Shown piece by piece: positions 12,224 to 28,020 of a stretch of 33,886 nucleotides of DNA (position 1 is its first letter; each line of letters starts with the position of its first letter). A program made the position numbers and the translations under genes. The notes under the pieces were generated by a model. It worked only from the letters and a program-made list of their open reading frames with translations. It ran no database searches and had not been told where the DNA came from. The stretch lies in the NCBI GenBank assembly GCA_021464525.1, contig JADRCO010000434.1, positions 1-33,886 on the forward strand, in the 5' to 3' direction. The stretch comes from Rhizophagus sp. LPA8_4_AMF (Eukaryota; Glomeromycota; Glomeromycetes; Glomerales; Glomeraceae).

Positions 12224-13021
12224 TTAAATCGGTTCGGGAGTCCACCGTTCTACAGGCTCAGGTAATTCACCATTTGACCTATAACTAACTAATTCTTTCT
12301 GATTCAAAACTCTAGCACCTTCTACAGTATATAATTCCATATGATTTAATTTTTGATTATTTTTTACTAATAATCTTAAATCATCATAAGGTAAAGGATT
12401 TAATTCATACATGATGTCTAATATTAATTCTTCTAACGTGTTAACGTATTTTGCGAATAATAAAATAATTGGTACTGGTGATACATTATATAATTTCATC
12501 GTCACTTTACGTATTGGCGCTATTGGCGTGTCAGTGATAGAATCCGAAGAGAAAGAAGGAAGGGGAGTTGTTGGTGGTGTAGAAATTTGTAAAGATGGAT
12601 TTATCTCTTTTAAACATTCAAAGGGTTCAGCGAAAATAGATTCTGATTCTCTGTGATATTGAAAATTAATTTCTTTAAGTCTTCTACCGTTAATAAGTAA
12701 ATGGTGTAAAGTTTGTTTTGGAACACGAAATTCAGGTGAATGACTACAAGATAAATCAATCTTTTGTACGAAAATTGCGTAATCAACAAAAGTTTTTCCT
12801 GAAAAGAGCAGTATATCAGTAATTAAACGCCAGCGCAATGATGTTTTTGGTCCAGCACCCCAATAATGATCCCCCAAATTTTCCCAAATTAATGGAACCG
12901 CCAAAGAAAAAATTTTTTTATTTTGACACAGACAATTTAATAATTGGGGAGTACCAAGATGCGAAAATATTTCTTCTAGTAATTCCGTTGGAAGTGTTGT
13001 AATTTTTGTTATATTTGACAT
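12224..13021 (-). CDS. F-box domain protein
   Basis: Intronless, 265 residues. The N-terminus (about residues 8-50) matches an F-box: LPTELLEEIFSHL, then PQLLNCLCQNKKIFSLAVPLIWENL, the surface that binds SKP1 in SCF ubiquitin ligases. The remaining ~200 residues have scattered Leu-rich helical segments (for example YVNTLEELILDIMYEL) that may be a very degenerate leucine-rich substrate-binding region, but no clear repeat is visible. It is short compared with the 450-600 residues common for F-box/LRR proteins in Glomeromycotina, so it may be a truncated member of that expanded family or a genuine short one. Its start lies 329 bp from the VMA21 start, divergently. The substrate cannot be predicted. 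Confidence 0.85.
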   Translation of the reverse strand: MSNITKITTLPTELLEEIFSHLGTPQLLNCLCQNKKIFSLAVPLIWENLGDHYWGAGPKTSLRWRLITDILLFSGKTFVDYAIFVQKIDLSCSHSPEFRVPKQTLHHLLINGRRLKEINFQYHRESESIFAEPFECLKEINPSLQISTPPTTPLPSFSSDSITDTPIAPIRKVTMKLYNVSPVPIILLFAKYVNTLEELILDIMYELNPLPYDDLRLLVKNNQKLNHMELYTVEGARVLNQKELVSYRSNGELPEPVERWTPEPI

Positions 13022-13350
13022 GATGTAAGAAAGAGGGGAGATTTCAATTCTTTAAACTAAATAGATATTTAGGAACAGTAATAATAAAATGGGATTTGTA
13101 CAAAATACTACCAAAATACTACTTTACGAAAAGTGAAAATATGACAGCAAAGAAAGAATAAAAAAGAATAAAAAGATTGGTATTAATAAATATAAAATCA
13201 AAAGAAAACAATGAAAAATGCAAGACATATTACTTTGCCAAATAAGGGTATTGTGATCACACGACTGGTGGCATCTAGTGATACAAATCAGTGTAATAAA
13301 TTTTGATTGTTTCTTAAACTTCTTTTTTGAAAAAAAATCATTGTCAAATA
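13022..13350. promoter_or_regulatory. Divergent spacer F-box/VMA21
   Basis: 329 bp between two divergent start codons. AT-rich with A-rich runs, and it presumably holds both promoters. No defined site was recognised. Confidence 0.4.
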
Positions 13351-13770
13351 ATGTCCTCAACATCAGAAAATGCTGTTGATTATCTTGTTAGTCAGAAAAC
13401 AAGTGTAGAGACGCCAAGGTCATTGAATTTTTTTTATTAATGTTTATTTATTGTATTTTATATTAAAACTTTTTTGAACAGGAGGGTACTTTTTAAGCTT
13501 TATTCACATACTATTATGATGATAATTCTTCCGCTTTCTACCTACTATTATACTTCAAATTATTACTTTGAAGGTATTATTTTTGAATTTCCCCCGAATT
13601 TCATTCAAATGATACTCATTCTTTTAATTATAACAGGAGAAAATAAAACAACGTATGCCGCACTTGCAGCTGCCGGAATTGCAAATGTTGTTGTATTTTC
13701 TTTTATAGTCACGGCAATCTGGGAGGATTATTCTAGTAATACACAACAAAAACGAGATAAAGAAGATTAA
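13351..13770 (+). CDS. VMA21: VMA21-like vacuolar ATPase assembly integral membrane protein
   Basis: ER membrane chaperone needed to assemble the V0 sector of the vacuolar H+-ATPase. Exons 13351-13418, 13482-13573, 13637-13770; 294 nt, 97 residues, within the family range (about 77-110). Two transmembrane helices are visible: KLYSHTIMMIILPLSTYYYT (about 28-47) and AALAAAGIANVVVFSFIVTAI (about 61-81), with a short luminal loop containing YYFEGENKTT. The C-terminus ends RDKED, a Lys-containing acidic tail resembling the KKED ER-retrieval signal of yeast Vma21, though with only one of the two lysines. Splice phases 2 and 1 are consistent. Without intron 1 the frame would need a later in-frame ATG and would lose the hydrophilic N-terminus. 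Confidence 0.9.
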
Positions 13771-14050
13771 ACACTCAACTTAATTTGTATAATAATAAAT
13801 AATTTTATAATCTTAAAAAATTGACGTTTACAATTACATTATATTTATTTTAATACTTATAAATTGTAATTAGCTTTTATGTATTGTATTTATTATTTTT
13901 TTTTTCACTTCTCAATTATAATATAGTAATATATTTATGTTTAATTTTTTTCAAACTCTATATCAGACATATATAATTCGGTTTATATATAAAATATTTA
14001 TATTCCTATGAATTATATTACCATTTCTTATTATCATCAAAAAAGGAAAA

Positions 14051-15537
14051 TTAACCAGTTTTCTTTTTAGATGACTTTTTCTTTTTCTTTTTACTACTAG
14101 ATAATGAAGATGGTGATACCTCAACATAATCTTCCTCTTCTTCTGTAGTTAATGCACCACCCGAAGCTCCAACAGCATCTATATTACCAGATTTATTTTG
14201 TTTAGTTTGTCCATCATCTCTTTCACTATCACTTGATACCATTTTCTTAACATTATCTTTTTTTTTCTTTTCTTCATCACTGTCTTCGGCTGTATAATTA
14301 AAAACTTCTTTTAATTGATTTTTCACAGTACCAGTAACTAATACGGATATTATACATGCAGGTGAAAGATAAAGTAACGCTGGTTGAGCAGCTTTAAATG
14401 TATGCATAATTACTATGGTTGTAACAAGACCCAAAATATACGCTGTAAAACAAGTATTAAAATAGGGTGTTGGAAATGCAGAATATTTTTTAGCATTGGG
14501 ATTCTTTTTTAGGTAAAGGCTATGATCAAAGCGAAGGCAAAGAGCAACATAAATCCCTAGAAGTTCACGTGATAAAAAAATTAAAGATCAATATAATTAT
14601 TTTCCTGGCTTGATTAATTTGTAAAAAAAAAACCTTACCAGGAATAACAATATCACCCAAGCCCAACATTGTAAATTGTATAGTTTCATCGGGTAGTAAT
14701 CCAAACCATTGTTTCGGCCAGACGACTTTAATAGGCGCATCAAAGCTTTTAGCAACGGTGACCATTACCTCTGTACCAAATACCCAAAAAATATCGTAGA
14801 AAAATAATCCGCTTAAAAGAATCATGCCAGTCTTAAATGAATCGATAGATAACATTTGAATTGCATTAAATGCAAAAGCAAGTCCAAAGATATTAGAAGC
14901 GATCCAATTTTTGGTCGCCACGTAATATGCGGTAAGGATAAGTGAAACGAAAAGTGTAACGAGATGTATTACTGTAAAAGTGCCCTTATAAATCTCTAAA
15001 ATTGAATAATGTACTGCAACGATTAATAAAATGATTAAATATATTAGTCAAAATTTAATTTAGATTAATTACATACCTTTAGATTTCTTTGTTAAAAGAA
15101 ACTTGTAAACATCTAGTTTAAGCCCACTACCGTTTTTGACAATATGTACTCCAGCGTTCGTCAAAGCAATTACCCCCAAAAATGCAAAATATCCGGTAAC
15201 AAGATAATTTACATATTCTTTATCTAGTAACTTAAATACTAGATAAAGTGAAAATAATACAATAGAGCCAAAAACCGGAAACATATAAGCATCTTCGGTT
15301 GATAAAGACTCGAAAGATGATTCATCCTCTGAAGAAGAATCAGTGTCAGGGATTTGTTTAGAGGTTTTTTTCTATTATTGCAACAAAAACAAAAGCTTTT
15401 AGTAATCTATTAAAACTCTCAACGTGCTCAGTAGTTCATACCTTAGGCCACTTTACTGAGGCGAATGATCCATAATAGATCGGTACCACTGCCATGGTAC
15501 CCAAGGCGACGTATGCGATCAGTAGACCAGTTTCCAT
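14051..15537 (-). CDS. SPP: Signal peptide peptidase (presenilin-type intramembrane aspartyl protease, SPP/HM13 family)
   Basis: Multi-pass ER protease that cuts signal-peptide remnants and tail-anchored proteins inside the membrane. Exons 15537-15442, 15371-15077, 15013-14639, 14556-14051; 1272 nt, 423 residues. Catalytic motifs: YD (Y203-D204, in LSGLFFYDIFWVFGTEVMV), GLGD (248-251, in MLGLGDIVIPG) and the PAL motif (314-316, in AAQPALLYL), all in the right order. An acidic insert (SSSEDESSFESLSTED) sits between TM1 and TM2, and a long charged Ser/Lys/Glu tail ends KKKSSKKKTG. Hydrophobic segments fit the nine-TM topology. Position, motifs and lack of a protease-associated domain favour SPP over SPPL2 or presenilin. 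The gene is convergent with VMA21 (280 bp apart). Confidence 0.95.
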
Positions 15538-17488
15538 TATTATTTTTTTTATAATGCAATAAACAATCGAAACAAGTTGAAGAGTTTTAAGGAATGTATG
15601 TTATGGCGAATTGTTGATATTATTTATATAAATATAAGCTGGGAGGTATGGGCAAAATTTTTCGTTCCAGGTCTATAACAGCTGTGTTGTTGATTTTTGA
15701 TTTGTTCGGAATTCAATTTCATAGTATGATAATTTGGGCATCAATTTCCATATCAGATCATATATCGTACATTATTGTCCGTGTACAATTCCCAAAACCA
15801 GAATTTATTATACTGCGCCACCCGACCTCCGGTTATTGGGTTTTATCAACATCAGTTCATAAAATAGTTTCTTTTATAAATCAAAAAGTTAAATAGAATC
15901 ATGATTTTCTTAAAATTGCTATACACAACAAAAAAACAAAAGGAAAGCTTCGAGTAAAACTCGGAATAATCTTGAAACAATTTGTTTCTCAATTCATATA
16001 TGTTGAAATTCATATCTATTTATTTTAATACACGCATATATATATATATTTTTATAATAATAAAGAAATTTGAAATAATAAGAAACAAGAAATGGGACTT
16101 AGAAACCAACAGATGAAAACAACAGAGCAAACCGAACAAAGAACCCTAGTTTCCTTTTGAATACTTTTGCTCAATAATTTAAATCACAAATGGAACTGAG
16201 CATAAGTTTACATCGTTAACAATAAATTTACTCTAAATTTACGGGTAGCTTAAAATTTTATAATAACGTTGGGTATCACATGTAGAGGAACTAAAAAAGC
16301 ACCGAGCAAAAGAAAACGTTATAAAGATTGCTACTGCTGATTTAAATGTTCAAACTACTGATAAATGCAGATAGATAGAGAGAACTCTTGGGCCGAAAAA
16401 GGAATTTTGAACTTGGTGTAAGACAATTGGCGAAAAACCTTTATCCATCAAAATTGTGTCACGAGTTGTTGTATGTGCAACAGACAACAAAAGTATGTTC
16501 CTCCAAAGCCTGTTTATGTCAAACGTATTCTCTTGGGCAACCTAGATATGAATCTCCAGACTTAAATTTTTTTAGTATCACGATTGGCAATGATATATGA
16601 TATTCTAATTTTGAATTTCGATTTAAAGATCACGTAGCAATCATGCTTTTATTGATCTTTATGAATAGAAAACGTGAAACTGAAAAAATAAATGCAAAAG
16701 TTCTAGAATATAGGATCAACATGTCAAGTTATAGGAAATCTTGAAGAGCTTAATAAAAAAATAAAGGTCAACCAAGATAGAAGATGCAAACAAGACGCGT
16801 TTTGTTTCGTCCGCATACCCCTGTCCTCCAATATGCCCTGGAATGAGTACACTACCTAAAGTTCCTTATTTGTATCCACTAATAAAACCTGAGGGTACAA
16901 GTCATCATCGCGGATCAATTGTGAATATTACTATGGTCGAACTCGACAAAGAGAAAACATTATCGTTTTAGACATAAATAATATCAATACTAAAAATAAG
17001 CTATATCAGCCGGTTATACAAGAGATCCGCACAATTTAAGTGGACTTGAGATATTATTACTTCTATAATCATGAAGGTGGCTATTCTGCGGAGGTGGAAA
17101 ACGTTATTGTACCGATCACATTTACCCAAGCAAGGCAGATGCAAAAGTCAATGCATCCAATGCATCACAGTTTGCTTGTAATTTGCTCGCATTATAATAC
17201 AAAAAAATATATTTAATAAAATTGATAACCTATTTGAAAAGATATTTACGTTATTTACGTTAACAATCGTTATAATATTATACCACCGAAAATTTCATAG
17301 AATGCTGACTGTATATACTTTATTGACCATGATCTTTTAATCATTAAATTTTTTTTATTAAATTTGAAAATTATACTCTATAAATAAAACTTCTATTTAA
17401 CCATAAAGATAACAAAAATAAATATACAATGTTATTAAAATTTTTGTAATCTAGATATATTAGTCTCAATCCCATTATCATATAAAAT
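15538..17488. other. Intergenic region with coding-like fragments
   Basis: 1.95 kb between the SPP start and the GMC/hydrolase stop. The first ~110 bp is the SPP promoter side. 15648-15896 is open on the plus strand (82 codons) without a recognisable motif, and contains a GC-richer patch near 15805-15840. About 16380-17200 contains several short frames with protein-like composition broken by stops (see the pseudogene entry). The remainder, 17200-17488, is AT-rich 3' flank of the GMC gene. Confidence 0.5.
16380..17203 (+). pseudogene. Possible decayed gene or multi-exon unknown gene
   Basis: Composition here is less AT-biased than the surroundings, and several short plus-strand frames look protein-like: RKRNFELGVRQLAKNLYPSK (about 16391-16450), KYVPPKPVYVKRILLGNLDM (about 16491-16550, another frame), CPGMSTLPKVPYLYPLIKPE (about 16831-16893) and GGGKRYCTDHIYPSKADAKV (about 17088-17150), the last running to a stop after NLLAL. 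Frames change between pieces and stops intervene, and no clean GT..AG set joined them by eye. It may be a pseudogene, a repeat-derived remnant, or a real gene whose introns were not resolved. No family was recognised. Confidence 0.25.
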
Positions 17489-22529
<5,041 letters not shown>

Positions 22530-23013
22530 ATGAAACCATCTTTTTTATTCAAATTAATTATAGTGTTCATTATTTATGCTACAAACATGGGTAAGATGCG
22601 CATTTTATCTTCAAATGGCTTTCAATGACATTATGTGGTAAGATTTTCCTTGCATAAAAAAAAAGCACGTTAGATATCGTTGCCGTATCGCTCCAAATTT
22701 TTTCATTGATCTTCCACGTGGATTTATCTCCCCTCAAACTACCAAGAGCACCGACTGCACCGTAACGATGCATTAGCTACTGATTTAGGTAAATAATATA
22801 TGTTTGATGGGTTTTTTTTTATATTGACAAAGGAAACATAGAAGTCATATGGTATAATGGATAATGGTGAAATTAAACAAATAATTATCCTAAATAGGTT
22901 TACAGGACGGTAGCGTGCTATTGGATACAAGGACGAAAAAGTTACAGTCACGTGATATTTTGGCCTGCATTATGGCATTATGCACTCACACATGGATGCG
23001 TTTGTACTACTAA
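22530..23013 (+). CDS. Candidate small secreted protein gene (splicing uncertain)
   Basis: An ATG at 22530 opens a 20-codon exon, MKPSFLFKLIIVFIIYATNM, that reads as a classic signal peptide (Lys, hydrophobic core) and ends at a good donor, GTAAGATG (22591). Two continuations keep phase. Model A: 22643-22776 gives 64 residues with a Lys-rich stretch and three Cys. Model B: 22747-22788 plus 22898-23013 gives a 72-residue product ending CTHTWMRLYY, whose last exon has a good acceptor (TAAATAG) and clean protein-like composition (LQDGSVLLDTRTKKLQSRD). The 22789-22897 intron has convincing ends, which favours B or a hybrid. No family is recognised. Such short secreted proteins are typical effector candidates in plant-associated fungi, but that is inference only. 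It could also be chance. Confidence 0.3.
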
Positions 23014-24196
23014 CCAAAAATAGTAAGTTCGTTCGAAAAGTTTTTTGTTCTATTTTTATTTTATTGTACTTGAAATTTGGAGTTTTTTATTAAACTGATA
23101 TAAAGATTTTTTACAAACTTGGGAGTAGAATCATCAAGTTTTGAAAAGACTTTTTTATTTATATAATACAGTATAGAAATTGCCTTTTTATTACAACTAT
23201 TATTAATGATAATATAAAAATATTTTTAAAATAATTTATTCAGCTTATTTTACTAAAAATAATCAACAATAAATCTTATAAATAAAAATCACACGAGAAA
23301 TATTTAGATAAACGTTTCTCCGCAATTTTTTTTTCTTTTTATTAAGAACTACAAGCATTTTTAAAGTATGTGCGTGCTATAATTTTTCTTGCTATATGTA
23401 CTTTTTTTTTAAGCATAATTATTAGCCCTGTTCTCATCTACTAGGAACTGTTCAAGTCACGTTACCGAAAATTTATTGGTGGTGACGAATAGGAAGTGAT
23501 AAATATAGTAAACAGTGAAATACGGAGGGCGTGACACCTGTCCGACCAAAAATCACGTAAAAATGAAATTAATTTCACCTATTTTTTCAAAAATTAACGT
23601 AAATTAAAGCCATATAATTTGGCGAATGACAACAATGTCAATCATCATCATTGTGATACAATCAGGGTTGCAATTTTTACTGGTTACTTTACCGATAAAT
23701 ACAAATTAATGATTAAAACATCATTTATGTCATTTATACATCATTCATATATGTATAGTAAGGTTTATATGTAATTTTGCAACCTTTAGGTACAATGAAG
23801 TATTTTATGCTGCTGAATAGTTTTGTCTCGTCAATTTTTGAGCTAGATCACCAACTACTGTTTATTTTGTTTCTAAAATCTTAATCACACTATCATCGTT
23901 AGAAAAATTATTGCCAATCGATCGATCGGATGGGTTACTCGTTTTTATTTGATCTAAAAATTATTCGTCTGTATCCGGTTTTTGGCTTATACTTTTTCTT
24001 CTTTCAGCCACTTTTCTTAGGAATTCCCATTATGAATTTCCCGTTAATATGGCACGTGATTTGTAGGATAAAATACTATAAATGAAGCCTCAAAATTTTA
24101 AAAGCTTTTTTTTAGTTCCTTTTCTTAGAAACAAGACTTTTTCTTTTTTATTTATTCTTTTTGGCGATTTGACAATTTTCTTCACAAAAAAAAGAA
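23014..24196. other. Intergenic region, mostly AT-rich
   Basis: No gene was recognised. It includes a candidate degraded hAT-like MITE at about 23663-23790 (separate entry), a GC-richer stretch near 23450-23560, and the upstream region of the four-TM gene that starts at 24197. CGATCGATCGG at about 23919-23929 is a short palindrome-rich word. Confidence 0.5.
23663..23788. mobile_element. Candidate degraded hAT-type MITE
   Basis: The left end, CAGGGTTGCAATTTTTAC, and the reverse complement of the right end, AAAGGTTGCAAAATTAC, agree at most positions, and CAGGGTTGC is a typical hAT terminal motif. Both ends are flanked by TACAAT (left ...GATACAAT, right ...GGTACAAT), consistent with a decayed 8-bp target-site duplication. 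There is no coding capacity in about 125 bp. The exact right boundary is ambiguous by 1-3 bp. Confidence 0.4.
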
Positions 24197-25279
24197 ATGG
24201 TTGATTGTTGTTGTTGTTGGTAAGTGGGATTGGGATTCCGAAATTGTCACGTGCTTGCAAGTAAAACTTGAAGGTTATTTAAATAAATTTTCTTTTTATG
24301 AAGTATCCCGGTTCGGTTAGGAACTATCATCCTTGCTGTAATCACTTTGGTAAGCTTTTATTTCGTTATTCGCTTTTATTAAGAAGTTAAAAATATATAA
24401 ATAAAAAATTTAATATGATTATTCTATCGTTAAAATAGGTTATTTCAATATCAGGAGCATCCGCTTATTTAGGGAAACCTGATGGTATTACTTATTAACT
24501 CTTAATCACGCGTTAATCATCAAAAAATTAAATTTTTTTTTTTTTGATATTAGTGATTTTGCCTGGATTTCCACAAGGTGTCGCCACGCTTTTTGGATTT
24601 TTATTCATTCTTATGGGATTAATTTCGATATTTGGAATCATTGGATCATTTTTTGTAAATATATTTATTTGTTTACATTTATCTATTAGCTATTTATGAA
24701 ATTTTCTTAAATTTGCTTTATGTATGTATTTAAGAGCTCTCCTGGAGCGGTCAAACTTTTCGAATGGATGCTATGGGGATTTGTACTAGCATTCATGATA
24801 ATGGCAGGAGTTACTATTTACAGTACAATTAAAAATAAACAATTAGCAATTGATAAATGTATAGCAGATCTTCAACAAAATGCAGATAAAACTTTCGGGG
24901 ATATTAATAATTCTAGTGCTGATAAAGTTGGTATAAGCGATATAACCAATGCTACTACTAGCGCAATTAATGATAAAATATCAGGAAACTTTCCTGATAT
25001 TTGTAAAGAACGTATAAAGATAAAGATTTGGGTTACAATTATTGTTTCTGTATTGATAACATTATTTGGGGTAAGTATGATCTATTTTTTTTGTAATTTG
25101 ATATATGTAGTTTTTTATTTAGAGCATTTGATTCATTATTTTTTTAAAAGGCTTATTTCGCTGGAGTTGTTTCTCGTTTCGCTGATGACATCAAACCTAG
25201 AATTAAACGTAGCATTCCTACTTCTCAAGTTTCTAATTTACCAGATTCCAAATCCACCCCAACTGGTAAAGAAGTTTGA
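24197..25279 (+). CDS. Four-transmembrane protein of unknown function (paralogue 1)
   Basis: Exons 24197-24219, 24304-24349, 24439-24484, 24554-24654, 24735-25070, 25151-25279; 681 nt, 226 residues. It starts with a Cys cluster (MVDCCCCC), a plausible acylation site or membrane-proximal motif. Four hydrophobic helices follow: about 11-33, 48-71 (FGFLFILMGLISIFGIIGSF), 80-104 and 170-191. A hydrophilic loop of about 65 residues between TM3 and TM4 carries two Cys (114 and 162) that could pair. The short C-terminal tail is basic and Ser/Thr-rich. The layout resembles tetraspanin/MARVEL-type proteins, but the CCG tetraspanin signature is absent, so no function is assigned. It shares exon sizes and phases (46 nt then 101 nt) with the gene at 28254. 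Convergent with the USP gene. Confidence 0.85.
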
Positions 25280-25642
25280 AAATAAAATATATCCTTAATA
25301 TAGTTGTTTAGTTTATTTTATTTATCTCTCTTTTTTATGTATGTTTTTTAAGACAGAAATTAGGTCCCGTTAAAATTCTTTGATTTCAAAAAAAAATATA
25401 AATTATAATGTTGTCTCAATGTTATTTCTATCCTCATATATAAAATTCATCGATTACTGCCATTATAATCCACATAAAATATCTATCTAGTATCTACTTC
25501 GTTATTGTTTTCTTTTTTTTTCAAATATCCAAAAAAAAAAAAATCTTGTATTTATTCGAATGATTTAGTTCGAAATTACAATAATATTTAAAATAATAAA
25601 AAAGGTTAAATATCTTACGAATGAAACATTTGTGACTGATTT
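25280..25642. other. Convergent intergenic spacer
   Basis: 363 bp of AT-rich sequence holding the 3' ends of the four-TM gene and the universal stress protein gene. AATAAA-like words are abundant. Nothing else is seen. Confidence 0.6.
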
Positions 25643-26447
25643 TCATTTTTTTCTTGTTATTACAACAGTACATCCAGCAGAATGCATACAATGTTGAGAT
25701 ACAGTTCCTGTATTAGTAGCATCTGGTGAAGAAGTTCCTCTATGGCCCATTACTAATACATCAATTTTTTGTTCTCTTGAAAAATTAACTATATATCTTG
25801 CGGGATCAGAATTAGAACTAATAAAACATTCAATAGGTACCTATTAAAAAATATATATATATAATAGGTTCATTAATTTTATTTACGTTTATTACGTAAT
25901 AATAATTAAAATTAATCAAATTTTCGAACCTCCTTTTCCCCTTGTGTTTCAAGCAAGTTTTTGATGATTAATCTACCATCATTGACTATTTCCTTTGCTT
26001 TTTCTTCTGTCTAAATAAAAAAAGATGATTATTTTAGAATTTAATATAGAATCGATTTTGATTTTGAATAATACCTTTTGTCGCTCCAAATTTATTACAT
26101 TATCACCATTTAATATATTTCCTGTTCAATTATCAAAAAAAATAAAAAAATATTTTTTTTTTTTACAATTTTTACAATAAAAAGAAAAACTGAAATGGCT
26201 TACGAGTTACAGCAGAATATTCACACGGAGTGCCTGCGGATAATACGCCTACACTCAATAATAATACAGAATCGATATTTGGGTTAATCAAATTTTCAAA
26301 AGCCCATAATAAAGAATATTTTGAGTGATCAGAACCATCTAATATAAAAATAAATTTGTTTAAATTATCAAGTAATTTTCACTCATTTTTTTCTAATTTT
26401 CAATGAAATAAACTTTTACCTAACGGTATTAAATATTTCTTTCCCAT
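25643..26447 (-). CDS. Universal stress protein (UspA-fold, ATP-binding type)
   Basis: Exons 26447-26420, 26338-26204, 26121-26075, 26010-25930, 25840-25643; 489 nt, 162 residues, the normal length for a single-domain USP. The N-terminus, KKYLIPLDGSDHSKYSLLWA, contains the conserved Asp (about 10) and DGS. The C-terminus, VLVMGHRGTSSP...GTVSQHC, fits the nucleotide-binding pattern G-x2-G-x9-G-(S/T) at G129, G132 and G142-T143, and the last strand reads GCTVVITRKK. This identifies the ATP-binding class; such proteins act as small stress or energy sensors, often as dimers. The exon 4 donor GTTCGA (25929) is weak, but splicing there gives the expected EKE-VPIECF join. All phases are consistent. 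Confidence 0.93.
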
Positions 26448-26971
26448 ATCTTAAATAATAATTTTTTTTTTAAAAAAAAAAAAATAAATTAAAAAAAAAA
26501 TAAATTAAAAAAAAAATAAATTAAGAAAAAAATAATGTTAACAGTAAGTTTATTGTGCTTGTGGAGACCAATTTATAATTTTTTTTTTTGATCACCCAAC
26601 ATTATATAAATACGTCATTTTGTGACATGATGGTCGATTTCCGATTTTTTTCTTCGAATCTAGGAATCCAGATTTACAAGAAATCGGCGATAATTGGGGA
26701 AAAAAAAGCATGAAATAATGGATAAGCACAGGCCACAGAAAATAATGAATTCCTTCAAACGGAAAACGAATATTGTACAACAGATCCTCAAATTTTGTGA
26801 CATCAAAACATATTCTGAATTAATTACGTCATTATCAGGGCAAATAAAAAATATCATTCGAGCTCGGATTTTTTTGTCTCTTTTAAAAAACTGACGATTG
26901 ATATAAAATTTTTCAAATGATATGATGTAAATATCATCTGTTGACAAACTGAAATTTCGATTCGCCTTTTG

Positions 26972-27011
26972 ACTATTTATATACTTTTGGCACTATTTAT
27001 ATACAATTGGC
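26972..27011. repeat. Two-copy 20-bp tandem repeat
   Basis: ACTATTTATATACTTTTGGC is followed immediately by ACTATTTATATACAATTGGC (18 of 20 identical). It lies in intergenic DNA and has no known role. Confidence 0.7.
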
Positions 27012-27998
27012 GCAGAATTGTCACGTTGATGCTAACGATGCTAACCTAAGACGAAATAGCTCACATGTTTATGCTCAAAAAAAGGTTAAAAAGTTTCGAT
27101 TAGAAATTCTTTTCGAAATAGTTTGTTTTTTTTAAAGAAATCACCTATTAAAAAAGCTGTTCCCATATTTTTTTTTTAAAATGTTTCATAATTGATACAC
27201 AAAAAAAAAAGAAATCAAATAATAATCATAAGTCATCAATATTTGTAATGTGTGGTGTATTTAACAAAATAAATTGAATACGTTGTGATTATCAGGACAA
27301 TATAACGAACTTGCTTTACTTTATTGTTTGAAAACAAAGGTACCGTATTTTAATATTTTATGCCCATATCCATGAGGTTGTCGAACACAAAAGGCAGGGA
27401 TATTCTATAAATTAAAAAATGTGTACCCAAACTAAGTATTATTTGTCTGTTTGTTCCATTTCTTTCTATTTGTCTATTTATTTAAACTTAACAAATAATA
27501 TGATCATTGTATAAATTATTGTAAAAATTTTTTTTTTTTTTTGATACATTAATGTGCAGTACTCCGTTATGATACATTTTCGCCTTAATCAACTGCTTAT
27601 GTTTAAAGAAACTTGCATTAGTTCCACACCCTTAAATATGCATTAATACGTTAATACGCGGAATTTTTTTTTAAAAAAAAAAACCTTATACACGAAAATC
27701 GATTCAAAAAGGTTTCATTATCCGTTGAATCTCATTGTTATTTTTGATATCCTAAACCTTTGTTTGATTTGATTCTTTTTATATTCAACAATTTTATTTT
27801 TAACGTTTCCTGTAACAAATAACAATCCATTTCTTTGGTAATTCTTTTCCTTCATTACCAAATTTAGATACCTCAAAGTTATTTTTATCTAGCAAATTTT
27901 GTATATCTTGTTTACTCTTACCTCCATTTTAGCTTTTCCTACCTACCCTTCGCAGTTCTGCACCCGTTTTTTTCCTTTCTATTTTATAGGAAAGTGGA

Positions 27999-28020
27999 GA
28001 GTTTTGGCAGCGCCAAACTC
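27999..28020. repeat. 22-bp near-perfect palindrome in a GC-richer island
   Basis: GAGTTTTGGC and GCCAAACTC flank a 3-base centre. One extra T on the left is the only imperfection. It lies about 230 bp upstream of the gene starting at 28254, at the end of an island (27930-28020) that is distinctly less AT-rich than its flanks. It could be a protein-binding site for that gene or the terminus of a dispersed repeat. Confidence 0.5.

Noticed and set aside
12411..12656. 81-codon plus-strand frame
   Set aside because: Antisense shadow of the intronless F-box gene.
13124..13363. 79-codon minus-strand frame
   Set aside because: Hydrophobic low-complexity shadow over the F-box/VMA21 divergent promoter.
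15648..15896. 82-codon plus-strand frame
   Set aside because: Overlaps the GC-richer island, shows no family motif and no conserved start context; more likely chance or repeat-derived.
22579..22951. Two overlapping minus-strand frames (64 and 70 codons)
   Set aside because: No motifs or splice support; the plus strand gives a better candidate in the same interval.
26592..26947. Three overlapping short frames on both strands
   Set aside because: Mutually antisense with random composition; none has a motif.
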